This document shows, piece by piece, positions 1 through 8,000 of a stretch of 39,677 bases of DNA. Under the pieces are notes generated by a model, which was not told where the DNA came from, made no database searches, and saw only the letters and a list, made by a program, of their open reading frames with translations. The DNA comes from Pseudomonadota bacterium (GTDB lineage: Bacteria; Myxococcota_A; Polyangia; Polyangiales; Polyangiaceae): positions 1 through 39,677 of the forward strand of contig JAEXCN010000345.1 in the NCBI GenBank assembly GCA_023402175.1, written 5' to 3'. The translations under genes were made by a program, and so were the position numbers. The first letter of the stretch is position 1. Every line of letters begins with the position of its first letter.

Positions 1-618
1 CACCTCGACCTCCGTACGCCGGCGCTGCAGCGCGAGGCGAATGGTCGATCCGACGACGGCGAGGACCGAAGCGAACACGACGAGCGCGAGGAGCGCAGCG
101 GCGGCGACGCCGCCACGGATCAGGCGACCGAGGCGCTCGGTCCAAGCCTGGTACGTCTCGACGTCGTCGACGGCGGGAAGCTGACGGAGCTTGCCGACGA
201 CATCCGCCAGCTCGGCGTCCGTGACGTCGCTCTTCACCTCGATCTCGATCGATGCCGGGAACGCTTCGACTGGAAGAGCAGCGAGCTCCGCGCGCGGACC
301 GGCCTCTTTCTGCCCGAACTCAGCGCGTGCCTGCGAAGACGAGACGTAGCGGACGCTCGTGACGATCGGGACACCCGTCAGCGCGATCTTCAGCTGCTCG
401 ACGTCCTGCGCCGCTGCGTTGTCCTTCAAGTAGATCGAGGCGCGCCCGGCGTGCGCCCAGCGTTCTTCGATCGCGCGGAGGTTCGTCAGGACGAGCAGCG
501 CTGCGCCGAGACACACGAACGCGACTGCGAGCGAGAACACGCTGAGCGCGTGAAGCCTCCACTCGCGGAGCATCCCCCGTCTTGCCCTTCGCGTCGTGCC
601 GATGGAGCCGTCGAACAT
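1..618 (-). CDS. ftsX: Cell division protein FtsX (5' part; gene continues past window start)
   Basis: Inner-membrane permease-fold partner of the FtsE ATPase. FtsEX links septum assembly to activation of cell-wall hydrolases. The first 206 residues are visible, read from an ATG at 618 (MFDGSIGTTRRARRG) with no stop before base 1. After a basic cytoplasmic N-terminus there is a membrane segment at about residues 25-47 (HALSVFSLAVAFVCLGAALL), then an extracytoplasmic domain containing SIYLKDNAAAQDVEQLK and a PASIEIEV stretch typical of the FtsX large loop. A second membrane segment (GGVAAAALLALVVFASVLAVV) is followed by IRLALQRRRTEVE, the family's conserved cytoplasmic turn. The gene lies 69 bp downstream of ftsE in the usual ftsE-ftsX order. 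Seen: topology and motifs. Inferred: a normal full-length gene beyond the edge. Confidence 0.9.
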   Translation of the reverse strand, partial: MFDGSIGTTRRARRGMLREWRLHALSVFSLAVAFVCLGAALLVLTNLRAIEERWAHAGRASIYLKDNAAAQDVEQLKIALTGVPIVTSVRYVSSSQARAEFGQKEAGPRAELAALPVEAFPASIEIEVKSDVTDAELADVVGKLRQLPAVDDVETYQAWTERLGRLIRGGVAAAALLALVVFASVLAVVGSTIRLALQRRRTEVEV

Positions 619-687
619 TTGATTCCTTCTTCACCGGCGCTGCGCCGGGCGAGGGACGGTCAATTGCCGCCCCGACATCGATGCCGG

Positions 688-1566
688 TCAGAGCGGCAGC
701 TCGTTGTCGTAGAGATGGTCTTCGGCGGTCGCGACGCCGTTCGGGACGTCGACGGCCTTGCCCTCGTCGAGGACGATGAGCCGCCGCGCGCGGACGTCGA
801 GGAGCGACCGATCGTGCGTCGCGAAGAGCACGGTCGTGCCGCCTTCGTGGATCTCCTCGAACAGGCCGAGGATGTCGAGCGCGAGCTGCGGATCGAGATT
901 TCCGGTCGGCTCGTCCGCGAGGATGAGCGCGGGCTCGCCGACGATCGCGCGCGCGATCGCGACGCGCTGCTGCTCGCCGCCCGAGAGGACGCCTGCGGGA
1001 TCGCCGCCACGGCCCTGGAGACCTACGCGCTCGAGCGCCTCGCCGACCCGGGAGCGGATCAACCGTGACGGCAGGCCGAGCACTTCGAGCGTGACGGCCA
1101 CGTTCTCGAACACGCTCCACGACTGGACGAGCTTGAAGTCCTGGAACACGACGCCGATGTTGCGCCGCAGGAACGGGATCGACTCCCCGCGCAGTCGGAC
1201 GATGTCACGTCCAAGGAAGAGGATGCGTCCTTCGTCAGGCTTCTCGGAGGCGTACAAGATGCGGAGAAGGGTGCTCTTGCCCGACCCGCTCGGCCCGGTG
1301 ATGAAGACGAACTCGCCGCGCTCGATGATGAGGTTCATCCCGCGGAGCACCGGCGCCCCGGGCCGGTAGGACTTGTAGACGTCCTCGAACATGAGGATGG
1401 GGCGGTTCGCGGCCTCCCGGGTGAAGCGCTCGGAGCCCGCACGAAGGAGAGGCCGGAACGCACGCGGGGTCGAATCGAGGTCGTCGTCGAAGAGGTCGCG
1501 CGAGGCTGCGCGTCCCCGTCCGCCGTCCGGCGCCCGCCCCGGCCTCCGATCCTCGCGATGGCTCAT
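688..1566 (-). CDS. ftsE: Cell division ATP-binding protein FtsE with long N-terminal extension
   Basis: ABC ATPase of the FtsEX complex. Walker A GPSGSGKST is at about residues 91-99, the Q-loop in VVFQDFK at about 142, the signature LSGGEQQRVAIARA from about 194, Walker B LILADEP at about 214-220, and the H-loop in FATHD. FtsE is normally about 220-230 residues. This one is 292 because about 58 extra, charged, probably disordered residues precede the ATPase core, which begins near ILMFEDVYKSY. I chose the ATG at 1566 (MSHREDRRPG), which has GGGAA just upstream. A TTG at 1602 would add 12 residues. ftsX follows 69 bp downstream, so the two are very likely co-transcribed. The 263-bp gap to the divergent protease gene (1567-1829) must hold both promoters, but I see no clear element there. 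Confidence 0.92.
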   Translation of the reverse strand: MSHREDRRPGRAPDGGRGRAASRDLFDDDLDSTPRAFRPLLRAGSERFTREAANRPILMFEDVYKSYRPGAPVLRGMNLIIERGEFVFITGPSGSGKSTLLRILYASEKPDEGRILFLGRDIVRLRGESIPFLRRNIGVVFQDFKLVQSWSVFENVAVTLEVLGLPSRLIRSRVGEALERVGLQGRGGDPAGVLSGGEQQRVAIARAIVGEPALILADEPTGNLDPQLALDILGLFEEIHEGGTTVLFATHDRSLLDVRARRLIVLDEGKAVDVPNGVATAEDHLYDNELPL

Positions 1567-1829
1567 GATTTCCCGGTACCAGGTCGCTCGATCCAGCGAC
1601 AAGTTTTCGGCTTGCCATCCGTTCGGGCGACAGGTCCCGGGCGGAGCCCGACATGAGATTGCGCCTCCATCGAGATGCTCGCGGAGCGCGCGTCAAAGGC
1701 CAGCGAGCGAGACCGCGCGCCTTCCCTAGGGCCGGCGGCGCCGAATACCATCCAGTGTTCGCCGTCGAACGTCACCGGGATCGGAAGGCTTCCGCGCGCG
1801 CCGAGTGGACAGCGAAGGGGAATACGAAG

Positions 1830-3287
1830 ATGAGGATGCTCGCGATCGCGACCATGATTCTGACCGCCTCCTGCGCGGTGCAGATCGGCACGGACGGCAG
1901 CGGCGGTAGCGGCAAAACACAGCCTCGCGCGCCGCAAGCACGTCGCACGCCTCCGCCGCCTCCCCGCCGGAACGTCGCTCCGGCTCCGCCTCCTCCGGCG
2001 CCCGCTGCTCCCGCGCGTGCACCCGCGCCTGCTCCCTCGCCGGTGCAGGCGCACGGGGTCGTGCCCAACAGGCTCTCGGCGACGATCCAGGACTCGATCA
2101 ACCTCGTGAAGGTCCAAGAGATCGCGAAGCGCAATCCGAAGTCCTGCGGGTACGTCGAGGTCTCGGACAAGAACTGGGTCCACATCGACTGCGCGAAGTA
2201 CACGCCCGCGACCAAGGCGGTCCCTCACCTCTCGCTCCGCAAAACGAAGCTCGTGAAGGCGCACAAGCACATCTTCACCCCGCTCCGGACGCGCCTCCGC
2301 AGCGGCGCGATCAAAGACACCGCGTCAGGGCTCGGCGGGGTGACCGTCGTCCGTGGTGCGCCCGTCGCCGTCGGCGGAGCTCCCGGTGCAGGCGGCCCGG
2401 TGCAGATCGGCGAAACCTTCCCCGACACGATCGATCACCGCGCGCAGAACCTCGAAGGACCGATCAAGAACCAGGGCGGCGTCGGATCGTGCACGGGCCA
2501 CTCGCTCTCGAGCGCGCTCGACAACGCCGCGATCCGCGCAGGCAACCTGAAGCCGAGCGATCGCGATCGCATGACGTCGCCGATGCACGTCTGGTCTCGT
2601 TATGGCCTGCCGAACATGGGCGCCGCCGCCGACGCCAACATCGGACAGCCAGTGGGCGTCTACTCGACGTGGCCGCAGAGCGATCCGGAAGCGTGCATGC
2701 TCTTCCAGGGCAACGGCTCCTACGCGGCGGAGTGCGCCGAGGCCTACGGCGTGAAGGCGAACGGCTGGCGCGACGACAAAAAGCTCATGGCCAAGTACGA
2801 CAAGTCCCAGGCCGAGGGCATCTACAAGATCTCGTCGATCGAGAAGCTGCAAGTCGAGCCGCCGAACATGGAGGAGCTCCTCGGCATCCTCGCGAGCGGC
2901 GCGGACATCTGGGCGGCGTTCCTCATCGACGGCCGCAACTGGCGCAACAGCGCGATGAAGCAGGCCGTCATCCCGGACTGGGGTGAGCCGCAGAGCGGAC
3001 ACGCGGTCGTCATCAGCGGCTATCGCGAGACGCCGAGCGGCAAGCAGTTCCTCATCCACAACAGCTGGGGAACGTCGTGGGGAGACGGCGGCTACGCCTG
3101 GGTGAGCGAGAAGATGGTGATGAAGAACCTGTATTACGCATACAAGGTGAAGATCACCAACGGCGTGCCGAAGGAGGACCTCACCGACGACGACTGCGCG
3201 CCCGACGAGCTCGTCGATCTGACGACGGGCCTCTGCGCCGTCATGTGCTCGGACGACTCGCGGCCGAACAACGGCTGCAAGAAGTAA
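1830..3287 (+). CDS. Papain-like (C1A) cysteine protease, predicted lipoprotein
   Basis: Secreted peptidase of the papain family, 485 residues from the ATG at 1830. That ATG has GAAGGGG about ten bases upstream; the frame is open further upstream, but that part reads like non-coding sequence. The N-terminus MRMLAIATMILTASC is a short lipoprotein signal, with C15 as the probable lipidation site, followed by a Pro/Ala-rich linker. The catalytic set is complete and in family order: oxyanion Gln215 and Cys221 in NQGGVGSCTGHS, His391 in SGHAVVISGY, Asn411 in HNSWGTSWGDGGY. The region between linker and catalytic domain (about residues 80-190) may be a propeptide. A short C-terminal Cys-rich tail with four cysteines ends the protein. 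It is divergent from ftsE and convergent with the HSP20 gene. The substrate is unknown. Confidence 0.9.
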   Translation: MRMLAIATMILTASCAVQIGTDGSGGSGKTQPRAPQARRTPPPPPRRNVAPAPPPPAPAAPARAPAPAPSPVQAHGVVPNRLSATIQDSINLVKVQEIAKRNPKSCGYVEVSDKNWVHIDCAKYTPATKAVPHLSLRKTKLVKAHKHIFTPLRTRLRSGAIKDTASGLGGVTVVRGAPVAVGGAPGAGGPVQIGETFPDTIDHRAQNLEGPIKNQGGVGSCTGHSLSSALDNAAIRAGNLKPSDRDRMTSPMHVWSRYGLPNMGAAADANIGQPVGVYSTWPQSDPEACMLFQGNGSYAAECAEAYGVKANGWRDDKKLMAKYDKSQAEGIYKISSIEKLQVEPPNMEELLGILASGADIWAAFLIDGRNWRNSAMKQAVIPDWGEPQSGHAVVISGYRETPSGKQFLIHNSWGTSWGDGGYAWVSEKMVMKNLYYAYKVKITNGVPKEDLTDDDCAPDELVDLTTGLCAVMCSDDSRPNNGCKK

Positions 3288-3294
3288 TCGGGTA

Positions 3295-3348
3295 GGCCCG
3301 GTTTCCCGGGCCCCCGAACATCCGGAAGCAGTGGACTACTGCCTCCGG
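3295..3348. terminator. Two hairpins between convergent genes, likely bidirectional terminator
   Basis: Two inverted repeats fill the gap between the convergent protease and HSP20 genes. The first is a perfect 7-bp stem at 3295-3301/3306-3312 (GGCCCGG/CCGGGCC) with a 4-base loop. The second pairs 3322-3332 with 3338-3348 (ten pairs, one mismatch) around a 5-base loop. Neither has a T-run, so termination is inferred from position and stem strength. Confidence 0.5.
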
Positions 3349-3408
3349 CTCCTCAGCACGCAGATTCGCGCAACGCGCGTAGCCGTCGCAGCTTCGACGT
3401 CTTCGGCC

Positions 3409-4428
3409 TCAGTTCACGTGAGGGCGCTGCTCCGTCCACCGATTGGTGTTGGTGAACGGGAAGCCGAAGGTCGCTCGCGACTCGTCACGCAGGACGGGGA
3501 TCCTGCGGTTCGGAGTGTTGAACATGCCGAAGTTGTTGAACGCGTTGAAGTTGTTGAACGCGTTCGCATTGTTGAACGCGTTCGCGTTGTTGAACGCGTT
3601 CGCGTTGTTGAACGTGCTCCACGTATTGAAGCTATCGAGCTTCGCGATGTTCACCTCGAGCACGCCATCGCGGAAGACGGCCATGACCTGCGTCGGGTTG
3701 ATGTTGCGGGGCAGCTGGACGGTGCGCGCGAACACGCCGTAGCTCTGCTCGCTGTACTCGGTCCCATTGTTGCCGCGCGCGAAGTTGTTGAACGTGTTGA
3801 ACGTGTTGAAGTTGTTGAACGTGTTGAATCCCTGCCCGAAGCCCACGTTGCGTCCGGCGAAGTCCCGCCGCTCGCCGCGGATCACGAGCACGTTGTCCGT
3901 CGTGATCGTGGTCTCGACGTCCATCTCCCGGACGCCGGGGAGGTCCACGCGCACGACGTACTCGCCGTGCGTCTCGACGAGCTCGACGGGCGGCGTGAAG
4001 AAGAAGGCGTTCCCGAACCCGCCGCGGAACTGCGACCCGAAGAACGGGTTGTGCGGGCTCTGGAAGGTGTGGAACGGAGAAGTGAGCTCGTTGCCGCGGA
4101 ACTGCGACCCGAAGAACGGGCTCCCGACGTGCTGGTTGTAGCTGCCCTGGTTGTAGATGCCCTGGTTGTAGATGCCGCCGAACGCGCTCTCCGCGAGGGC
4201 ACGCTCGAAGATGCGATCCACGCGACGACGAAGCATCGGTGGAGTCATGAAGGCTTCGAGGATCTGATCGATCGCGCGCCAGGCCCACATCGGCGACGGC
4301 GTCTGCTCGAAGACACGCTGGAATTCGAACCGCATACGGCGCGGGAGAAGAACCTCGTCGAACAGGTCTTCGAGGTCACGACGGATGATGTTCAGGGCGT
4401 GGTGTCCCGAAGCAAATAGATTGGTCAT
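3409..4428 (-). CDS. HSP20-family small heat-shock protein with Asn/Phe-rich prion-like repeats
   Basis: ATP-independent chaperone of the alpha-crystallin family, 339 residues where about 150-190 is usual. The alpha-crystallin domain spans about 145-263: PPVELVETHGEYVVRVDLPG opens it and FRDGVLEVNIAK closes it. An IxI/V-type motif (I310-P-V312) follows in the C-terminal arm. Three low-complexity blocks are unusual. GIYNQ/GSYNQ pentads (85-99) are followed by two copies of PFFGSQFRG (104-112, 128-136). FNT/FNN triplets (201-215) are inserted inside the crystallin domain. FNNANA hexads (273-296) lie between the domain and the IPV motif. The start has a strong ribosome site (AGGAG, six bases upstream) and a sigma-54-type promoter 50-65 bp upstream. 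Family knowledge suggests oligomer formation and holdase activity; self-assembly through the repeats is inference. Confidence 0.9.
   Translation of the reverse strand: MTNLFASGHHALNIIRRDLEDLFDEVLLPRRMRFEFQRVFEQTPSPMWAWRAIDQILEAFMTPPMLRRRVDRIFERALAESAFGGIYNQGIYNQGSYNQHVGSPFFGSQFRGNELTSPFHTFQSPHNPFFGSQFRGGFGNAFFFTPPVELVETHGEYVVRVDLPGVREMDVETTITTDNVLVIRGERRDFAGRNVGFGQGFNTFNNFNTFNTFNNFARGNNGTEYSEQSYGVFARTVQLPRNINPTQVMAVFRDGVLEVNIAKLDSFNTWSTFNNANAFNNANAFNNANAFNNFNAFNNFGMFNTPNRRIPVLRDESRATFGFPFTNTNRWTEQRPHVN
3532..3621. repeat. 18-bp tandem repeats inside the HSP20 gene
   Basis: Four consecutive 18-base units begin at 3532, 3550, 3568 and 3586 (unit GTTGTTGAACGCGTTCGC, with at most three differences), followed by a decayed fifth at 3604. 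They encode the FNNANA/FNNFNA hexads. Units are multiples of three, so gain or loss by slippage would keep the frame. Confidence 0.95.
3784..3828. repeat. 9-bp tandem repeats inside the HSP20 gene
   Basis: Five 9-base units (GTTGTTGAA or CGTGTTGAA) run without a break and encode FNT/FNN triplets at residues 201-215, in the part of the crystallin domain that is normally a short loop. Confidence 0.95.
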
Positions 4429-4479
4429 CGTGTTCTCCTGGAGCGAGCCGACGAGACGTCAGCTCGGGCGCCGCCGCTC

Positions 4480-4495
4480 AGCATCCAGCGTGCCA
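4480..4495 (-). promoter_or_regulatory. Sigma-54-type (-24/-12) promoter for the HSP20 gene
   Basis: Read on the minus strand the site is TGGCACG-CTGG-ATGCT. It matches the consensus TGGCACG-N4-TTGCW at every fixed position but one and has the essential GG and GC at the right spacing. Transcription would start near 4469, giving a leader of about 40 bases before the ATG at 4428. Sequence match only. Confidence 0.55.
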
Positions 4496-4684
4496 CCGCG
4501 GCTCCTCACACGAGCTCGTGCTTCATCGATCCTCGCGCGAGTCGAACTGCCACGATTGCACGATCGCGACAGGTGAAGTGACCAGTCCGCGCGTACACAG
4601 TGCGTCTTCGTTCGCCGATCGCTCGCATCACCGCCGGCGAGTCCCAGCGGCACGAAGCGGCGCGATGCGGGAACGACGCTGCCC

Positions 4685-4960
4685 TCAGTCGCCCTTCTTC
4701 ACGAGGTAGAGCACCCCGAGGATGATGAAGATGGCGCCTGCGGCGCGCCGAAGCCAGAGGGGCGAGATGAAGCGGCTGATACCTTCGCCGAACGCGACCG
4801 CGATCGCGGAGCTCAGAACGAGAGCGAGCGCAGATCCGGCGAAGACCGTGAGCTTCGAGCTCGTTCCCGCCGAGAGAGAGAGTGCCGCGAGCTGCGTCTT
4901 GTCGCCGAGCTCGGCGATGAAGATCGCGCCGAAGGTGGAAATGAACAGCTTCCAGTCCAT
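4685..4960 (-). CDS. GDT1/UPF0016 (TMEM165-like) cation transporter, half-size form
   Basis: Small membrane protein of the UPF0016/GDT1 family, whose characterised members move Mn2+ or Ca2+ in exchange for protons. The hallmark E-x-G-D-K-T motif is present as ELGDKTQ at residues 17-23, in the first of three predicted membrane segments (about 5-30, 36-58, 72-88). The usual protein has two such repeats in about 190-220 residues. This 91-residue version carries one, so it must dimerise or pair with a second gene; no second copy lies in the window. The ATG at 4960 is the natural start. It follows the RND pump gene with a hairpin between them, so co-transcription is uncertain, but the shared metal theme is notable. 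Manganese or calcium as substrate is family inference. Confidence 0.85.
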   Translation of the reverse strand: MDWKLFISTFGAIFIAELGDKTQLAALSLSAGTSSKLTVFAGSALALVLSSAIAVAFGEGISRFISPLWLRRAAGAIFIILGVLYLVKKGD

Positions 4961-4974
4961 GGCGAGAGCCTAGT

Positions 4975-4990
4975 CGGACCAGCCGGTCCG
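4975..4990 (-). terminator. Short hairpin after the RND pump gene
   Basis: Perfect 6-bp stem CGGACC-AGCC-GGTCCG, 11 bp past the pump stop codon and 14 bp before the GDT1 start. There is no T-run. It could be a weak terminator or an intercistronic RNA element. Confidence 0.3.
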
Positions 4991-5001
4991 GCGCGAGCCC
5001 G

Positions 5002-8000
5002 CTATTCGCCGTGTGCGCGCGCGGCGTGACCGTCCTTGGCGCCGTGGCGTGGACCGTGGCCGTGACCGTGCTCGCCGGAGTGAGGGGCCGTCTCGTCGTC
5101 GAAATCGTCGGCTTCTTCTTCGACCGGATGGACCGCCTCGCGACGCGCGGCGATGAGGAGCATCGCGGGGAGCGCGAGCATGGAGACGATCATACCGATG
5201 AGCAGGCCGCCGATGACGACCGTGGCGAGCGGCCGCTGGACCTCGGCCCCCGTGCCCGTCGCGGTCGCCGCCGGGATGAAGCCGATGGCGGCGACGAGCG
5301 CGGTGCTGAACGGCGCGCGGAATGCGGCGAGCGACGCCTTGCGTACGCGTGCGACGACGTCCGCCTCCCGTGGCGTGTCGATGAGACTCTGCGTCATGAC
5401 GATGCCGGTCATGACCGCAACGCCGCAGAGCGCGATGAAGCCGACTCCTGCCGGGATGCTGAACGGCAACCCGCGTAGGATGAGCGCGAACACGCCACCA
5501 GCGACCGCGAACGGCAAGTTCGCGAGCGTGATGAACATGTACTTCAAGTTGCGGAACATGAAGACGAGCATCAGCGCGATGACGCCGATCGACACCGGCA
5601 CGAGCATCGAGAGGCGCGTCTTCGCTCGGTTGAAGTTCTCGAACTGACCGCCCCAGACGATCTCCATCGTCTTCGGCACGTTCAGCGCGGCGACCTTCGC
5701 CTGCGCCTCCTTCACGAAGCCGACCATGTCGCGTCCGCGCACGTTCGTCTGGACGATGAGGCGCCGCTTGTTCTGCTCGCGGCCGACGATGACGACCGTA
5801 TCCTCGGTCTTCACGTCCGCGACCATGCTGAGCGGGACGAGGTTGCCCTGCTGCGTGGCGAGCGGAAGCCGCTGGATGTCGCGCTCGTCGTCGACGCGCT
5901 CGCCGCCGAGGCGCACGGTGAGATCGAACACACGCTCGCCCTCGCGGACGACGCCGACCGACTGACCAGCGCGCGCCATCGCGAGCGCATCGAGGACGCT
6001 GCCCGGAGGAACGCCCAGGCGCCCGACCTTCTCGCGGTTGATCTCGACACGGATCGAAGGCAGACCCGTGACGATCTCCATCTTCGTGTCGGCCGCACCG
6101 GGAGTCGATGCGACGACCTTGCGGATCTCGTCGGCGACGTCCTGCATCTGCTGGAGATCGTCGCCGTAGATCTTGATCGCGACGTCGCCCTTGATGCCGG
6201 CGACGAGGTCGTTCACGCGCATCTCGATCGGCTGGCTGAACGCGTGCAGCGTCGCCGGGACACGTGCCTCGAGCTTGTCGGAGAGCTCCTGGGCGAGCTT
6301 CTCCGGCGTCATCCCCTTCCGCCATTGCTCGCGCGGCTTGAGGATGACGAAGCTGTCGCTCGACTCCGGACCGGCGGAGTCGACGGCGCCTTCCGGGCGG
6401 CCGATGCGGTTCACGACCGTCTCGACCTCCGGCGCCTCCTTCAACGTCTCCTCGGCGATCTTCGACAGCTCGATCGCCTGCTTCACGTTCGTGCTCGGCG
6501 GGCGGAGGGTGTCGAGCGCGTAAGCGCCTTCGAAGATGCGCGGGAGGAACTCGGCGCCCATCGATGCGCCCGTCGAGAGAAGGCCGATCGCGATCGCCGC
6601 GGCGCCCACGATCGCCATCCACGGACGGCGGAGCACGAAGTCGAGCGCGGGCGCGTAGACGACGCGGAGCTTCCGGATCAGCCACGGCTCCCTCCCGTCG
6701 GCGGATCCGCGGAGAAAGCGCGGGCCAACCGCGGGCACGAGGACGAGCGCGTAGACCAGCGCGCCCGCGAGCATGAAGCAGAGCGAGACGACGACCGGCT
6801 TGAACATCTTGCCCTCGATGTCCTCGAGGGTGACGAGGGGCAAGAAGACGAGGATCGTGATGACGACGCTGAAGACGGCCGGCTTCGCGACGTCGGCCAT
6901 CGCGTGCATGATGCGGCGCCGCCGCCGCGCCCGATCGGCGACGTTCGCGCCGTGGGTCATCGCGTGCTCGACCGTGAGCACCGCGCCTTCGACGACGATG
7001 CCGAAGTCGATCGCGCCGAGGCTCATCACGTTGCCGGTGTAGCCGACCGCGTTGAGGCCGATGAAGCCGACGAGCATCGCGAACGGGATCGCGCCCGCGA
7101 CGAGGAGACCGGCTCGCAGGCTGCCGAGCGTGAGCAGGAGGCAACCGACGACGATCAGCGCGCCTTCGGTGAGGTTCTTCGCGACCGTCTTGAGGACGCG
7201 ATTGATGTAGTCTGCGCGGTCGTAATACGGGTCGATCGTCACGCCGCTCGGGAGGTACGGCGTGATCTCCTCGATCTTCTCCTTCACGCTCTCGACGACG
7301 TCGCGGCTGTTCGCGCCCTTGAGCATGAGGACGCTGCCGCCGACGATCTCGCCGCGCGCATCCCGGGTCATCGCGCCCTGTCGCTGCGCCGGTCCCGTGT
7401 CGACGGTGCCGAGCTGGCTGATGCGAACGGGGATGCCGCTCTCGTCCGTGCGGACGACGGTGGCCGCGATGTCCTCGAGGCCCTTGTAGCGAGCATCGCC
7501 GCGGAGGACGATCTGCTCGCCGGCGGACTCGACGTAGCCGCCTCCGCCGACGCGGTTGTCCTTCGAGATGGCTTCTTTCACCATCTCGATCGAGACGCCG
7601 TGCGCGGCGAGACGCGCGGGGTCCAAGGTCACGCGATATTGCTTGAGAGCGCCGCCGAAGCCGACGACCTCGATCACGCCGGGGACCTGGCGCAGCTTCG
7701 GCCCGAGCTGCCACTCGACGATCGTGCGGAGCTCTTCGGGCGAGCGACCCTCGCCTTTGAGCTCGAACATGTAGATCTCGCCGAGCGCGGTCGTGATCGG
7801 ACCGAGCTCCGGCTTGCCGAGCTCCGGCGGAATCTGCTCTCTAATCTGGATGAGGCGCTCGTTGACGAGCTGCCGCGCGAAGTAGATGTCGACGTCGTCC
7901 GTGAAGATCAGCGTGACGATCGAGATGCCGAGCTTGCTCGTGCTGCGCGTCAGCTTGAGGCCCGGGACGCCCATCATCCCGCGCTCGATCGGCTGCGTGA

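Noticed and set aside
451..1068. Long open frames antisense to ftsE, and similar long frames antisense to the RND pump and the large TPR gene (for example 6244-8442 and 14207-17074)
   Set aside because: GC-rich coding DNA leaves long open antisense frames. Their translations are Arg/Asp/Glu-rich with no recognisable motif, whereas the opposite frames contain full catalytic or repeat motifs.
4970..7714. A 914-residue open frame on the same strand as the RND pump, in another frame
   Set aside because: Arg/Gly-rich composition is typical of a frame-shifted reading of GC-rich genes, and the pump frame holds all family motifs.
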